Below, piece after piece: positions 1-9,766 of a DNA stretch of 64,000 bases. Origin of the DNA: Paraburkholderia saeva (GTDB lineage: Bacteria > Pseudomonadota > Gammaproteobacteria > Burkholderiales > Burkholderiaceae). A program made the position numbers and the translations under genes. The stretch's first letter is position 1, and every line of letters begins with the position of its first letter. The notes beneath the pieces were generated by a model. It had not been told where the DNA came from and searched no databases. It saw only the letters and a program-made list of their open reading frames with translations. The stretch lies in the NCBI RefSeq assembly GCF_907164555.1, contig NZ_CAJQZC010000001.1:434001-498000 (forward strand). The letters run 5' to 3'.

Positions 1-596
1 ATGATCGGTTCCGGGCTGGAGAGCGCAATGTGCGCGTCCTGGCCGTCCGAATCGGAAACCTGCAACTGGTAACGGCCGCCCGTCTTGATGACGTAGGAGA
101 GACGCGTGGCGAATACGCCGCGCGAACCCATCAGCTTTGCGTAGATGTAATCCGCGACCTTGTGCGCGCTCATGCGCAGACCGCTTTCCGGGCTCACGAG
201 CACGAGGCCGCCGAGGCTCTGCTGCTTGACGGTGTCGTAGAGCTTGAAGCGCACTTCGTACTGGCCGTTCGCGAGGCGGTTCACGCTGCCGGACACGAAC
301 GCGTCAGCACCCTTGGCCTTCCAGCTGCCGAGGTCGACGGAATCGGTTTCGGCTACGGGCGTGGCGCCTGCGTCGATGTTGGTGAATTTGCCGCTGCGCT
401 GCAGATCCTGGCGCACGATCGTGCTGACCTGCTGGGGAGAATTCGCTTCGTTAGCGAAATTCGCCGTAGCGATCGGAAACTGCGTGGACCCGACGCCCGT
501 GACAAGGACGTTGAGTTGCGCGTGTGCGCTGCTGCCCGCCGCGATCAGGCACGACGCCAGGAGCACCCTCAGGCCTGACTTGGTCATCAAACTCAT
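1..596 (-). CDS. tolB: TolB, Tol-Pal beta-propeller protein (N-terminal part)
   Basis: Periplasmic component of the Tol-Pal envelope system, which binds Pal and works in outer-membrane constriction at division. The visible 198 codons begin with a signal peptide (lysine near the start, a hydrophobic core, then a cleavage site around AHA-QLNV) and continue with the TolB N-terminal alpha/beta domain. The propeller lies beyond the left edge, so the gene is incomplete because of the window and not because of a defect. It is the last visible member of the ybgC-tolQ-tolR-tolA-tolB series; pal would be expected next. The ATG at 594-596 is chosen because it gives a full signal peptide; a second in-frame ATG lies three codons downstream. 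Confidence 0.93.
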   Translation of the reverse strand, partial: MSLMTKSGLRVLLASCLIAAGSSAHAQLNVLVTGVGSTQFPIATANFANEANSPQQVSTIVRQDLQRSGKFTNIDAGATPVAETDSVDLGSWKAKGADAFVSGSVNRLANGQYEVRFKLYDTVKQQSLGGLVLVSPESGLRMSAHKVADYIYAKLMGSRGVFATRLSYVIKTGGRYQLQVSDSDGQDAHIALSSPEPI

Positions 597-714
597 GCTG
601 TATGGATTCTCCAAAAAACGGGATTTCTACCACAATACGACAGCAGACAGACCCGGAATTGCACAATTCGTTCCCGGGCGCGCACCTTGCAGCACAAGGG
701 CGCTGCGTCTGCGG

Positions 715-1704
715 TCAACCTGCCGGCCGCAACGTAATCGTAAAGCTGGCCGGCGTTTTTCCATTCGTGTCGAGCGGCATCGGGTCCGAACGCTGGACCG
801 CGCGCAGGGCAGCGTCATCCCACTGGGCGTTGCTGCTGCCACGCGTGATCGTTGCGCTCAGGAGCGTGCCCGTCGGCGAGCAGCGCACGGCCACGACCGT
901 TTCCAGCCCCTGCGGGTCGCCTGCCCATACGATATTCGGACGCACGCGCCGCTGTACCTTCTCGGCGTAACCGGCCGACGCCGCATTGCCACCCGCGCCG
1001 CTGCCCGTGCCGCTCTTCGCGAGGCCTTCGCCGGACGAGCCTTCGCCGCCGGCCATACCCTGCATCTGCGCGAGACGCGCGCGACGCTCGCTGTCGAGTT
1101 TCTTCGCCTGCGCATCGGCCTGCGCCTGCGCGGCTTTTGCCTTCGCGGCCTTGTCCGCGTCGGCTTTCTTCTGGGCTTCCGCCTGGGCCTGCTGCTTCAA
1201 CTGATCCTGCTTCTGCTGCTCGGCAAGTTGTTGCTGCTTGAGCTTGTCGGCCTGCTGCTGTTGCTGCTTCTGCTTGAGCGCCGCGGCTTTTTGCGCGGCG
1301 AGATCGGCGGCCTGCTGCTGCGCGACTTGCTGCTGACGTTTCGCCTCGGCCTCCTGCTGCGCCTGCACCTTCTGGCGCTGCTGCTCGGCCAGTTGGGCCT
1401 GACGCGCGGCTTCCTGTTGCTGACGTTTCTTTTCCTGCAACGCGATATCGGCCTGCTCGTCCGGGACGGGCGGGGCAGGGGCGACCGGCTGCGGCGGGGG
1501 CGGAACCGGCCGCGGCATCGGCGTATCGGGCACGGCGGTCCACAGTTCGGCTTCGGCGCCGGCGGGCGTGCTGTTCTGCCAGTGAATGCCGTGATACAGG
1601 AAGAACCCGAGCAGCACGTGCATCACCAGCGCGAGCGCGAACGCACGCCATGTGCCGCGTTCACGCGGCGGTCGGACGGGAGCGGCGGAATTCTTCCGGA
1701 TCAT
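715..1704 (-). CDS. tolA: TolA, inner-membrane energy-transducing protein
   Basis: TolA links the TolQR motor in the inner membrane to TolB and Pal at the outer membrane. The 329-residue product shows a short cytoplasmic N-terminus, one membrane segment around residues 22-40, a proline-rich stretch, a long Ala/Lys/Gln-rich helical domain (about 85-225) and a C-terminal TonB-like domain ending in a conserved TITLRP segment. Its ATG overlaps the TGA of tolR by four bases, which indicates translational coupling. The low-complexity helix is what makes the opposite strand appear open here. The length is ordinary for the family. Confidence 0.95.
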   Translation of the reverse strand: MIRKNSAAPVRPPRERGTWRAFALALVMHVLLGFFLYHGIHWQNSTPAGAEAELWTAVPDTPMPRPVPPPPQPVAPAPPVPDEQADIALQEKKRQQQEAARQAQLAEQQRQKVQAQQEAEAKRQQQVAQQQAADLAAQKAAALKQKQQQQQADKLKQQQLAEQQKQDQLKQQAQAEAQKKADADKAAKAKAAQAQADAQAKKLDSERRARLAQMQGMAGGEGSSGEGLAKSGTGSGAGGNAASAGYAEKVQRRVRPNIVWAGDPQGLETVVAVRCSPTGTLLSATITRGSSNAQWDDAALRAVQRSDPMPLDTNGKTPASFTITLRPAG

Positions 1705-2150
1705 TGCGATTTGACGAGCAATCCAACGCGTTTGACGCCGCGAGCTTTCAGGTCGGACATCACGTTCATCACGACTTCATACTTGACGGTCTTGTCGGCG
1801 GCGATCACCACCGGCTGATCGGGATGCGTCTGCGCACGGTCGGTGATGAAGCCGTTCAGGTCCGCCTTCGTCATGTCTTCCTGCTGCTGCGTGCCCGCGT
1901 CGTCCTTGTACTTGACGCTCATGTTGCCGTCGGCGCGAATGTTGACGACGACGGGCGGCGTCTGCTGTTGCGGCGCGGCGCCGCCGACGGTCGGCAGATT
2001 GACGATCGATGGCGCGACGAGCGGCGCCGTCACCATGAAAATCACGAGCAACACGAGCATCACGTCGATGTACGGCACGACGTTGATGTCCGACATCGCG
2101 CGGCGCGAACGGCTGCCGCGCATGCTGCTGGAACGGGAGGAACCGGCCAT
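1701..2150 (-). CDS. tolR: TolR, ExbD/TolR family proton-channel subunit
   Basis: Partner of TolQ in the proton-driven inner-membrane motor that energises TolA. The 149-residue product starts MAGSSRSSSMRG and carries the family hallmark SDINVVPYIDVMLVLLVIF around residues 20-38, with the membrane-embedded aspartate of the proton path in YIDVMLVLL, followed by a periplasmic domain. A longer open frame runs upstream to 2291, but that part reads as tolQ in another frame and is rejected. The start at 2150 lies 10 bases after the tolQ stop. Confidence 0.94.
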   Translation of the reverse strand: MAGSSRSSSMRGSRSRRAMSDINVVPYIDVMLVLLVIFMVTAPLVAPSIVNLPTVGGAAPQQQTPPVVVNIRADGNMSVKYKDDAGTQQQEDMTKADLNGFITDRAQTHPDQPVVIAADKTVKYEVVMNVMSDLKARGVKRVGLLVKSQ

Positions 2151-2160
2151 CGTGGACTCC

Positions 2161-2838
2161 TTAGTGCGCCTGGCGCTGCAGGATGTTCGAGAACTCTTCG
2201 ATGAAAGTTTCGAAGCGGATCGCGAGGCGGTCGATGTCGTGTGCGTAGCGGTTGTACGCGACCACGGCCGGAATGGCGGCAAACAGGCCAATCGCAGTGG
2301 CCGTCAGCGCTTCGGCGATACCGGGCGCGACGTTGGCGAGCGTGGCCTGCTGCACGTTCGCGAGACCGCGGAACGCATTCATGATCCCCCAGACCGTGCC
2401 GAAGAGACCGATGTACGGGCTGACCGAGCCGACCGAGGCGAGGAACGCAAGATTTGCTTCGAGGACGTCCATTTCGCGCTGGAAAGCAGCACGCATTGCG
2501 CGGCGGGCGCCGTCGAGGATCGCGCCGGAATCGTTGAGACGTTTTTCCTTGCCCTTCAGAAACTCGCGCATGCCCGATTCGAAAATACGTTCGAGCGCGC
2601 CAATCGTATGACGGTTGTTCGCGGCGCTCTGATATAGCGCCTGCAGGTCACCGCCTGACCAGAAATCGCGTTCGAAGCGTTCAGTCTGCGCGCGCGCCCG
2701 GCGGATCGCAAACCACTTGCGGAAGATGAAAGTCCACGACATCAGCGACAGCAGCAGCAACAGCGCCATCACTGCCTGCGCCAGCAGGCTCGCATTAAGA
2801 ACGAGGGAAATGATCGACAGATCTTGTGTAGTGTTCAT
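2161..2838 (-). CDS. tolQ: TolQ, MotA/TolQ/ExbB family proton channel
   Basis: Stator-like inner-membrane protein of the Tol-Pal system. The 225-residue product begins MNTTQDLSIISLVLNASL with a first membrane helix at about residues 15-38, a cytoplasmic loop, and two further helices in the conserved MotA/TolQ/ExbB region (SVSPYIGLFGTVWGIM and FAAIPAVVAYN). The frame stays open upstream to 2940, but the family normally starts at this MNTT-like position, so the ATG at 2836-2838 is preferred. It is followed by tolR 10 bases on. Confidence 0.95.
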   Translation of the reverse strand: MNTTQDLSIISLVLNASLLAQAVMALLLLLSLMSWTFIFRKWFAIRRARAQTERFERDFWSGGDLQALYQSAANNRHTIGALERIFESGMREFLKGKEKRLNDSGAILDGARRAMRAAFQREMDVLEANLAFLASVGSVSPYIGLFGTVWGIMNAFRGLANVQQATLANVAPGIAEALTATAIGLFAAIPAVVAYNRYAHDIDRLAIRFETFIEEFSNILQRQAH

Positions 2839-2991
2839 ATAGGTTCGCTGTAACGTCCCGGAAGGGGCGTCCGGCTGAAGGGCCTGTCGAAGCTTGCCGC
2901 CTGAAAACGGAAAACTTCGGCCAGGCACTGGCCGAACCATGCTTTGTGTTGCCTGATCGATACGAGTTCACCGGCACCGAAACAACGGCGC

Positions 2992-3465
2992 TCAGAGACT
3001 CGCCGTTGACACGCCGGCTCCGGCTGGACCACGCCGCAGCGCGGCAAGCACAGATGGAGGAATGGCGGTTGGCCTGATCGCAGTACGCTCGACGCAGGCG
3101 ACCCGGATGCTTCCCGTAGCAAGCAACGTACCTTCTCGCCATGCTTCCTGCACAAAATCGACCGATGCCCGGCCAAGCCGCTCGACCCGGCTGACGACGG
3201 TGATCATGTCGTCGAGACGGGCCGGCGCACGATAGTCGAGCGCGGTGCTGCGCACGATAAAGATCGCGCCGGTTTCGTCCGCAAGCCGGGTCTGGTCCAC
3301 ACCGCACGCGCGCAGCCACTCGGTACGCGCCCGCTCGAAAAACTTCAGGTAATTCGCGTAGAAAACGATGCCGCCCGCGTCGGTATCTTCGTAATACACC
3401 CGGATCGGCCAGGTGAAGCCGATTTCCGTGCCGGGCTGGCTGGTAGACATATCCATGGCGCGCAT
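2992..3465 (-). CDS. ybgC: YbgC-type acyl-CoA thioesterase of the Tol-Pal cluster
   Basis: Hot-dog fold thioesterase regularly encoded first in the tol-pal operon; family members hydrolyse short-chain or acyl-ACP-linked thioesters and are tied to phospholipid metabolism. The product (157 residues from this start) has the 4-hydroxybenzoyl-CoA thioesterase signature YYEDTDAGGIVFYANYLKFF with the catalytic aspartate in DTDAGG. Three in-frame ATGs lie close together at 3465, 3456 and 3450, so the exact start is uncertain. A gap of 153 bases separates it from tolQ, large enough for a second promoter. Confidence 0.92.
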   Translation of the reverse strand: MRAMDMSTSQPGTEIGFTWPIRVYYEDTDAGGIVFYANYLKFFERARTEWLRACGVDQTRLADETGAIFIVRSTALDYRAPARLDDMITVVSRVERLGRASVDFVQEAWREGTLLATGSIRVACVERTAIRPTAIPPSVLAALRRGPAGAGVSTASL

Positions 3466-3522
3466 TTTACCGGAACGCGCGCCGCTATCCCGATTTCGGG
3501 TGCGCGTTCCGCCTGGTTTCTC

Positions 3523-4269
3523 TTATCCGCGATGAATGCTAAGGCCCGCAAACGTCTGTGCCACGGGCATCAGTTCGATCGTGTTGATGTTGACGTGCGC
3601 CGGGCGCGTCGCAATCCAGTAGATCGAATCGGCGATGTCTTCGGCAGTGAGCGGCTGTACGTTCTGATAGACGTTGGCCGCCTTCTCGTCGTCGCCACGA
3701 AAGCGCACGTTAGAGAATTCGGTGCCGCCGCACAGGCCTGGCTCGATGTCGGTCACGCGGATCGCGGTGCCGGCGAGATCCGAGCGCAGGTTCAGGCTGA
3801 ACTGGCGCACGAAAGCCTTGGTTGCGCCGTAGACGTTGCCACCCGGATACGGCCAGGTGCCCGCGACGGACCCGAGGTTGAACACGTGGCCACGATTGCG
3901 TTCGACCATACCGGGCAGCAGCGCCCGGGTCATCTGCACGAGGCCCGTGCAGTTCGTGTCGATCATTGTGGTCCAGTCGTCGAGTTCCGCGCGCTGTGCC
4001 GGTTCAAGGCCGAGCGCGAGGCCGGCGTTGTTCACAAGCACGTCGATGGCGGCGAATTCCGCCGGTAGCGAGGCCGGTGCGGCTTCGACGGCCGCGCGAT
4101 CGCGCACGTCGAGTTCGAACGGAAGAAGCGCGTCGCCGAGTTCGCCAGCGAGTGCGTCGAGGCGGTCCTTGCGGCGGGCGGTGGCGACGACCTTGTGGCC
4201 GCCCTTGACGAAGGCGCGGGCGACGGCGGCGCCAAACCCTGCGGACGCCCCTGTGACGAAGACGATCAT
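3523..4269 (-). CDS. ydfG: YdfG-type short-chain dehydrogenase (3-hydroxy acid / malonic semialdehyde)
   Basis: NADP-dependent SDR of 248 residues. The sequence shows the cofactor motif TGASAGFG at residues 6-13, NNAG near residue 85, and the catalytic Y-x3-K in YGATK. The C-terminal half, including EPGLCGGTEFSNVRF and the AHVNINTIELMPV segment, closely resembles E. coli YdfG, which oxidises L-allo-threonine and serine and reduces malonic semialdehyde. It lies 57 bases upstream of ybgC on the same strand and may be co-transcribed. The substrate is inferred from family resemblance only. Confidence 0.85.
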   Translation of the reverse strand: MIVFVTGASAGFGAAVARAFVKGGHKVVATARRKDRLDALAGELGDALLPFELDVRDRAAVEAAPASLPAEFAAIDVLVNNAGLALGLEPAQRAELDDWTTMIDTNCTGLVQMTRALLPGMVERNRGHVFNLGSVAGTWPYPGGNVYGATKAFVRQFSLNLRSDLAGTAIRVTDIEPGLCGGTEFSNVRFRGDDEKAANVYQNVQPLTAEDIADSIYWIATRPAHVNINTIELMPVAQTFAGLSIHRG

Positions 4270-4583
4270 TGCTGCTCCCTGGTCGGTGGAGAAAAATGGA
4301 AGGTGCCAAGCCTACTTCCAATGCGGCCCTGCGGCAAGGGAAGACCCTGGCTGCGTGGGGGAGGGCCTCGTGGTTGCGGCTGGATTCATGGCTTTGCGGT
4401 ACGGTTGGGGGCTTTTTGAGCACAGCAGGCGCCCGGAGACGAATGCCCGGAGCCGAAACAAGGCGCAACGACTGGCAGCGCCGACGCGACGCCTGGCGTT
4501 CGGAGCCCGCCACACTGGATCTGGCGCGCCCAGGCCGTAGTCCGACGTCAGGCCACGAAATGCCGCGCGCCGCGATTTCTACG

Positions 4584-4619
4584 ACCCACCGTCCGGTTAC
4601 ACCACCCACCGTCCGGTTA
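4584..4619. repeat. Two tandem copies of a 16-bp sequence
   Basis: ACCCACCGTCCGGTTA occurs at 4584-4599 and again at 4604-4619, identical and 20 bases apart (two helical turns). The placement just upstream of the candidate glyA promoter would suit a paired regulator site, but this is inference. Confidence 0.7.
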
Positions 4620-4674
4620 ATTTCGCCCTCAAAACCACGCTGCGAGGCCCGTTCCGGCGGGGCCTGTCGCGCGG

Positions 4675-4703
4675 TTGCCTATTCGATGCGCTTCAAATAA
4701 ACT
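4675..4703 (+). promoter_or_regulatory. Candidate sigma-70 promoter for glyA
   Basis: TTGCCT (4675-4680) and TAAACT (4698-4703) are separated by 17 bases, with four of six matches to each consensus box. Transcription from here would give a leader of roughly 275 bases before glyA. No experimental support can be seen. Confidence 0.35.
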
Positions 4704-4733
4704 AACGCGCTCACCCCTGCGTGACTGGCGATA

Positions 4734-4766
4734 GAACCCTTTGGGTTCAAGGTGGAACAACCCACC
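4734..4766 (+). promoter_or_regulatory. Two adjacent perfect hairpins in the glyA leader
   Basis: GAACCC-TTT-GGGTTC (4734-4748) is followed after two bases by GGTGG-AACAAC-CCACC (4751-4766). Both stems are perfect. They fall inside the predicted leader RNA of glyA. I do not recognise a known riboswitch class in them; neither the glycine nor the SAH riboswitch core is apparent. Confidence 0.45.
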
Positions 4767-4986
4767 GTGAAGCGCAGGGTGCCGTTTTTGCCGTTCGCCT
4801 GGGCAGCCGTGATCCGCGCGCGACGTTTTGCGCCGCCGGTGGCTGCCTTGCCTCGCGTGTACGGTATATCTTCATCCGCCACGTCAAGGCTGGCCCAGTT
4901 GCCAGCAGCGCTGCATACCCGCTACGCCTTCTGCACCCTATTCGGCGCACGATCCGGTCAACCTGAACACATTTAACGGAAACCGT

Positions 4987-6234
<1,248 letters not shown>

Positions 6235-6240
6235 CCAGCC

Positions 6241-6735
6241 ATGCGCTGCCCCTTCTGCCGGCATGACGACACGCAGGTAGTCGATTCGCGCGTGTCCGAA
6301 GATGGCGCCGCGATTCGCCGGCGCCGGCGCTGCCCGGCCTGCGACAAACGTTTTACGACGTATGAGCGGGTCGAGCTGGCGCTGCCGGCGGTCGTCAAGA
6401 AGGATGGCAGCCGCACTGAATTCGATCGTCGCAAGATTATTGCGAGCATGCAACTGGCGCTGCGCAAGCGTCCGGTTGCTGCCGATGCAATCGATGCGGC
6501 GGCTTCGCGTATCGAATACCAGCTGCTTGGCAGTGGCGAACGTGAAGTTCGCAGCGAACGTCTGGGCGAGCTCGTGATGAACGAGCTGCGTGAGCTCGAT
6601 ACGATCGCCTATGTCCGCTTCGCCTCGGTGTACCGGCGCTTCGAAGACGTCTCCGAATTCGAAGACGTAATCGAGGAATTCCGGCGCATGGCTGCCCCGC
6701 CTGCCGCGCCCGGCAAGCCCACCCGCAAGCGCTAG
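6241..6735 (+). CDS. nrdR: NrdR, repressor of ribonucleotide reductase genes
   Basis: ATP-cone repressor that senses dATP/ATP and binds NrdR boxes before ribonucleotide reductase operons. The 164-residue product has a zinc ribbon with C3, C6, C31 and C34, the [17 protein letters not shown] stretch, and an ATP-cone domain at about residues 49-139. It starts six bases downstream of glyA, a pairing also found in other proteobacteria that links nucleotide and one-carbon metabolism. No NrdR box was noticed in this window. Confidence 0.96.
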   Translation: MRCPFCRHDDTQVVDSRVSEDGAAIRRRRRCPACDKRFTTYERVELALPAVVKKDGSRTEFDRRKIIASMQLALRKRPVAADAIDAAASRIEYQLLGSGEREVRSERLGELVMNELRELDTIAYVRFASVYRRFEDVSEFEDVIEEFRRMAAPPAAPGKPTRKR

Positions 6736-6886
6736 CTTTTCGCGCATTCGCATTTTCCTTCCCTTCAGTATCTGTCACGCCTGAATTCTGGCGTGTAATC
6801 GCGCGCGTCCGCTACCTGGCCATTCGACATATTGTGGGCGTTCGACGAGCCCGGTAGATTGTCTGCATTCTTCGAATCATTCAGGG

Positions 6887-7453
6887 ATGCAGATGAAATT
6901 CAATGTCGTTCCGGGTCCGCGTGACAGCGGATTTACGCTTGTCGAAACCCTCGTTGTCGTCGCAATGCTCGCGGTACTCGCAGTACTGGCCGCACCGTCT
7001 TTTTTTGCGTGGCGTGTGCGTGATCAGGTGGATGCGCGTGCGAAAGCGCTTGTCTCGACGCTCGCGTTTGCGCGCGGTGAAGCGCTCAGGCGGAGCGCGC
7101 GCGTCACCGTGTGCCGGATCGACAGCGCGTTTCACTGCCTCGCGGCTGGCAAGCCATGTCCGGCCGGTAGCGCTGACTGGTCGTGTGGATGGGCGGTAAT
7201 GGCGGAACGGGCAGGCCGGTCGTCACTGCTGCGCGTGCAGCCGGATCTCGCCGCGGTCAGCGTTACGGGAACTTTAGCCGAAGTGGCATTCACACCGCCC
7301 GCGGGCCAGGTGATCGGCAGTTTTCGCAGTTTCGAGTTTGCGCCGCGCTCGTCTTCGGCAGCCACGCGGGGCGATCGCTGGCGACGCTGCGTGCGAATCG
7401 CGGCCGGTGGTCGCGCGCGGATGATCGAAGGCGCCTGTGGGGCATCGTCATGA
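6887..7453 (+). CDS. fimT: FimT/GspH-like type IV minor pilin
   Basis: Class III prepilin-like protein of 188 residues. The leader ends in Gly before FTLVETLVVVAML, so the prepilin peptidase site G/FTLVE with Glu at +5 is intact, followed by the hydrophobic helix and a GspH/FimT-type globular domain with several cysteines. The role is initiation of type IV pilus assembly or DNA uptake by analogy with FimT. It is first in a five-gene cluster; the next gene begins within its stop codon (ATGA). An alternative start ATG lies two codons downstream. Confidence 0.85.
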   Translation: MQMKFNVVPGPRDSGFTLVETLVVVAMLAVLAVLAAPSFFAWRVRDQVDARAKALVSTLAFARGEALRRSARVTVCRIDSAFHCLAAGKPCPAGSADWSCGWAVMAERAGRSSLLRVQPDLAAVSVTGTLAEVAFTPPAGQVIGSFRSFEFAPRSSSAATRGDRWRRCVRIAAGGRARMIEGACGASS

Positions 7454-7881
7454 AAAAGCGACGCTTTGGAAGCTGCTCCGGTAGCACGCTGCTGGAGGTG
7501 ATGGTGGCTGTGGCCGTGACGGCAGTCACCGCGCTCGGGCTTGTCGCTACGCAACTGTGGATGACACGTCACGCCAACGCGACGGCCACGCGCGAGCGTG
7601 CGGCATTCGTGGCTGACTCGCTGGTGGAGTCGTTCCGTGTGTCACCGGCAATTGGAGCGGACTCGGCCACGTGGAAAGGCCGGGTAGCCAACATGGTGTC
7701 GATGGGCGAAACGTCAATGGTCGCGCAGGCGGCTGGCCTCGCGACGGCGCGTGTGATGTGGGCAGCCGCGCGGGAAACGCAGGATGTCACGCCCGGTAGC
7801 CTGATCGATCTCCCGGAGTTTTGCGGAGAGGCGGCGTTGCCAGCCGGAACCACGTGCGTTGCGATCGCGTTTGCAAAATGA
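7450..7881 (+). CDS. pilV: PilV-like type IV minor pilin
   Basis: A 143-residue prepilin-like protein. The N-terminus MKKRRFGSCSG leads to the processing site G/STLLE, keeping Glu at +5 with serine instead of the usual aromatic residue at +1, followed by VMVAVAVTAVTALGLV. The family helps prime pilus assembly at the inner membrane. The start is fixed by ATGA overlap with the preceding fimT stop. The frame extends upstream to 7183, but that portion is the fimT coding sequence in another frame. Confidence 0.82.
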   Translation: MKKRRFGSCSGSTLLEVMVAVAVTAVTALGLVATQLWMTRHANATATRERAAFVADSLVESFRVSPAIGADSATWKGRVANMVSMGETSMVAQAAGLATARVMWAAARETQDVTPGSLIDLPEFCGEAALPAGTTCVAIAFAK

Positions 7882-8681
7882 CGCACTGTCGCTACTTTTC
7901 ACGCGGGCATACGCTTCTCGAAGTGGTGATCGCAACTGTGCTCGGGCTGGTGGTGACAGCTGGCGCCGTAGCGCTCTACCGGTCACAGCGCGCGGCTTTC
8001 GTGAACGCCAGCGACGCCGCCCACATCGAAGAAACCGGCATCGGCGCGTTGACCCTCCTTGGGCAGCAGATCCAGATGGCCGGGTTCAGGTCGGCCGACG
8101 CCGCGTCGCCCGTTTTGACGAATGCACCTGCTGCGGTCTTTGGCTGTTCCGGTGCGCGGCCCGTCGGCCTCGATGAAGCCCCTCGCTGCGAGGCACTGGC
8201 GAGCCATTCGGATGGCATCGTGGTCCGCTATTCCGGCGACGCAGTATCGACCTGGCCTTCGGCGAGCGGCCAGCCTACGGACTGTCTCGGCCAGGCCGTC
8301 AGTGGCGCGGCTGCGGGCGCACCGGTGGTGAACCGCTTCTACGCGAAGGCGAGCGGTTCGACCGGCGAGCCGGAACTGTACTGCGAAGGCAACGGCAAGG
8401 TGGGCTACGGACAACCGGTCTTCGAAGGTATCGAGCGACTGCGCGTCCAGTACTGGCTTGCAAATGCGCAGCAACCGTTCGACGCCTCGGCGCTCACGCC
8501 AGATCAATGGGTCCGGGTCGTGGCGGTGGACCTGTGTGTTCAGGTGCGCGGCGCTCCGCTCGGTCGGCGCGTGCGCTATGTGGATTGCGATGGCGCGTCG
8601 GCCACCGCTGGCGACACGCGTGCGAGAAGGGCGTTCTGGCGGCGCGTCGCGATTCGCAATGGTCCGGGAGTTCAGCCATGA
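7878..8681 (+). CDS. pilW: PilW-like type IV pilus assembly protein
   Basis: A 267-residue protein starting MTHCRYFSRG, with prepilin site G/HTLLE and helix VVIATVLGLVVTAGAVAL. The long C-terminal domain with several cysteines and the segment VNRFYAK are typical of PilW. Histidine at +1 after cleavage is unusual, though minor pilins vary here. It overlaps pilV and pilX by four bases on each side (ATGA), so translation is probably coupled through the cluster. Confidence 0.85.
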   Translation: MTHCRYFSRGHTLLEVVIATVLGLVVTAGAVALYRSQRAAFVNASDAAHIEETGIGALTLLGQQIQMAGFRSADAASPVLTNAPAAVFGCSGARPVGLDEAPRCEALASHSDGIVVRYSGDAVSTWPSASGQPTDCLGQAVSGAAAGAPVVNRFYAKASGSTGEPELYCEGNGKVGYGQPVFEGIERLRVQYWLANAQQPFDASALTPDQWVRVVAVDLCVQVRGAPLGRRVRYVDCDGASATAGDTRARRAFWRRVAIRNGPGVQP

Positions 8682-9211
8682 CGAAAGCCATCTATCCGCG
8701 AGCTCCGAGGCAAGCCACTTGCCTCGCCGGACGAACGCGCGGCGCCGCGTTGCCGGTTGTCCTGCTGCTCGCATCGATGATGCTGGCAACGCCTGCGGCG
8801 TGGTTCGAGGCGTCGTTCACCTCCGCGCGCGGCACCGCGAATCTGCACGACTACCTGCAGGCATTTCACGCCGCGGATTCGGCGTTGCTCCTCTGCGCAG
8901 ACAGCGTCAGTCCGGAAGGTGCTGGCGCGTTGCCAGCCGTCGCCGGCGAGCCCACGGGATGGAAGCGCGAGGCAATCTTTGTCGCCGGCGCCATCGAGCC
9001 TGTTGCGCAATGGCCCGGCTCAGGACGGCCACCAGAATGTCTTGCGGAAGGGTGGCGACTGGCGGGCCGTCCGGAAGCGAAGGCCTATCTGCTGACCGCC
9101 CGAGGCTTCGGCGCAGCGCCGGACACGCAGGTATGGCTGCAGATGCAGATCGTCATCGATGGCGGCAAGACCGAACGACACTGGCAGCGCGTCGCTGCGC
9201 GTCCGTTCTGA
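8678..9211 (+). CDS. pilX: PilX-like minor pilin
   Basis: A 177-residue protein with a leader ending RTRG followed by AALPVVLLLASMMLATPA. The G/AALxV pattern without Glu at +5 is what PilX proteins show, since they have a small residue there; here the +4 position is proline. The mature domain includes the phrase FHAADSALLLCAD, recalling the PilX consensus around the conserved R/F-x-AE-SAL segment. Its stop is only 17 bases before the next pilin, leaving no room for the pilY1 gene often found at this place. Confidence 0.78.
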   Translation: MTKAIYPRAPRQATCLAGRTRGAALPVVLLLASMMLATPAAWFEASFTSARGTANLHDYLQAFHAADSALLLCADSVSPEGAGALPAVAGEPTGWKREAIFVAGAIEPVAQWPGSGRPPECLAEGWRLAGRPEAKAYLLTARGFGAAPDTQVWLQMQIVIDGGKTERHWQRVAARPF

Positions 9212-9228
9212 ACGGAGTGGAACACGAC

Positions 9229-9657
9229 ATGAACTCGAAGGTACGCGCATTCACGTTGCTTGAACTCGTCATCGCAATGGTGATCGCCGCGGTGCTCGCT
9301 GTATTTGCGTTGCCGTCCTGGCACGCGCAGGTGGCACGCAGTCACCGGGTCGATGCGGCCTCAGCGTTGTATCGCGCGGCGCAGTACGTGGAAACGTCGG
9401 CGGAGAAGAGCGCCGGTAGTTTGCCAGTGGGCCTCGATCAGGCTCCGGCATTCGGGACACCGGTTTATCGCCTGCGCGTGATCGGCGCGGACGATACGAA
9501 CGGGGGCTATTCAGTAGAAGCGCGACCGGTCGAAACCGGGCCGATGCGCGAAGACGCATGCGGAACGTTCGTCATCGATGCGACGGGGTTGCGGAAAAAC
9601 CAGGGTACTGGAGGCGCCGCGATGGCGAATACGGACGAATGCTGGAGCACACGATGA
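9229..9657 (+). CDS. pilE: PilE-like type IV pilin with Ala at the cleavage site
   Basis: A 142-residue pilin-like protein starting MNSKVRA, followed by FTLLELVIAMVIAAVLAVFALP. Glu at +5 is present, but residue -1 is alanine (codon GCA) instead of glycine. A pair of cysteines near the C-terminus (in REDACG and TDECW) would form the D-loop. It closes the minor-pilin cluster, preceded by an AACGGAGTGG ribosome binding region. It may act as a minor pilin of the PilE/ComP type rather than the major subunit. Confidence 0.82.
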   Translation: MNSKVRAFTLLELVIAMVIAAVLAVFALPSWHAQVARSHRVDAASALYRAAQYVETSAEKSAGSLPVGLDQAPAFGTPVYRLRVIGADDTNGGYSVEARPVETGPMREDACGTFVIDATGLRKNQGTGGAAMANTDECWSTR

Positions 9658-9766
9658 ACTTGCGGCAGCCTACGAAGACATTGCCGACCGCACGGCACAG
9701 GCTTTTCAAGATCCGGCGTCGCGCAGAAACCCAGCTGCGTTTGTGCAGCGAATCACCGCCAGCTTC

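Larger units (their letters stand above)
4270..4986. other. 717-bp intergenic region with the glyA leader
   Basis: No convincing gene is seen between the divergent ydfG and glyA genes. ORFs here have no ribosome binding site and no recognisable product. The region holds a tandem repeat (4584-4619), a candidate promoter (4675-4703) and two adjacent hairpins (4734-4766), described separately. Confidence 0.6.

Noticed and set aside
651..678. Hairpin between tolA and tolB as an attenuator
   Set aside because: The arms are imperfect (one inserted base) and no T tract follows; evidence is too weak to list.
4734..4766. tRNA gene at the glyA leader hairpins
   Set aside because: Only two short stems are present; there is no acceptor stem, anticodon arm or T-loop consensus.
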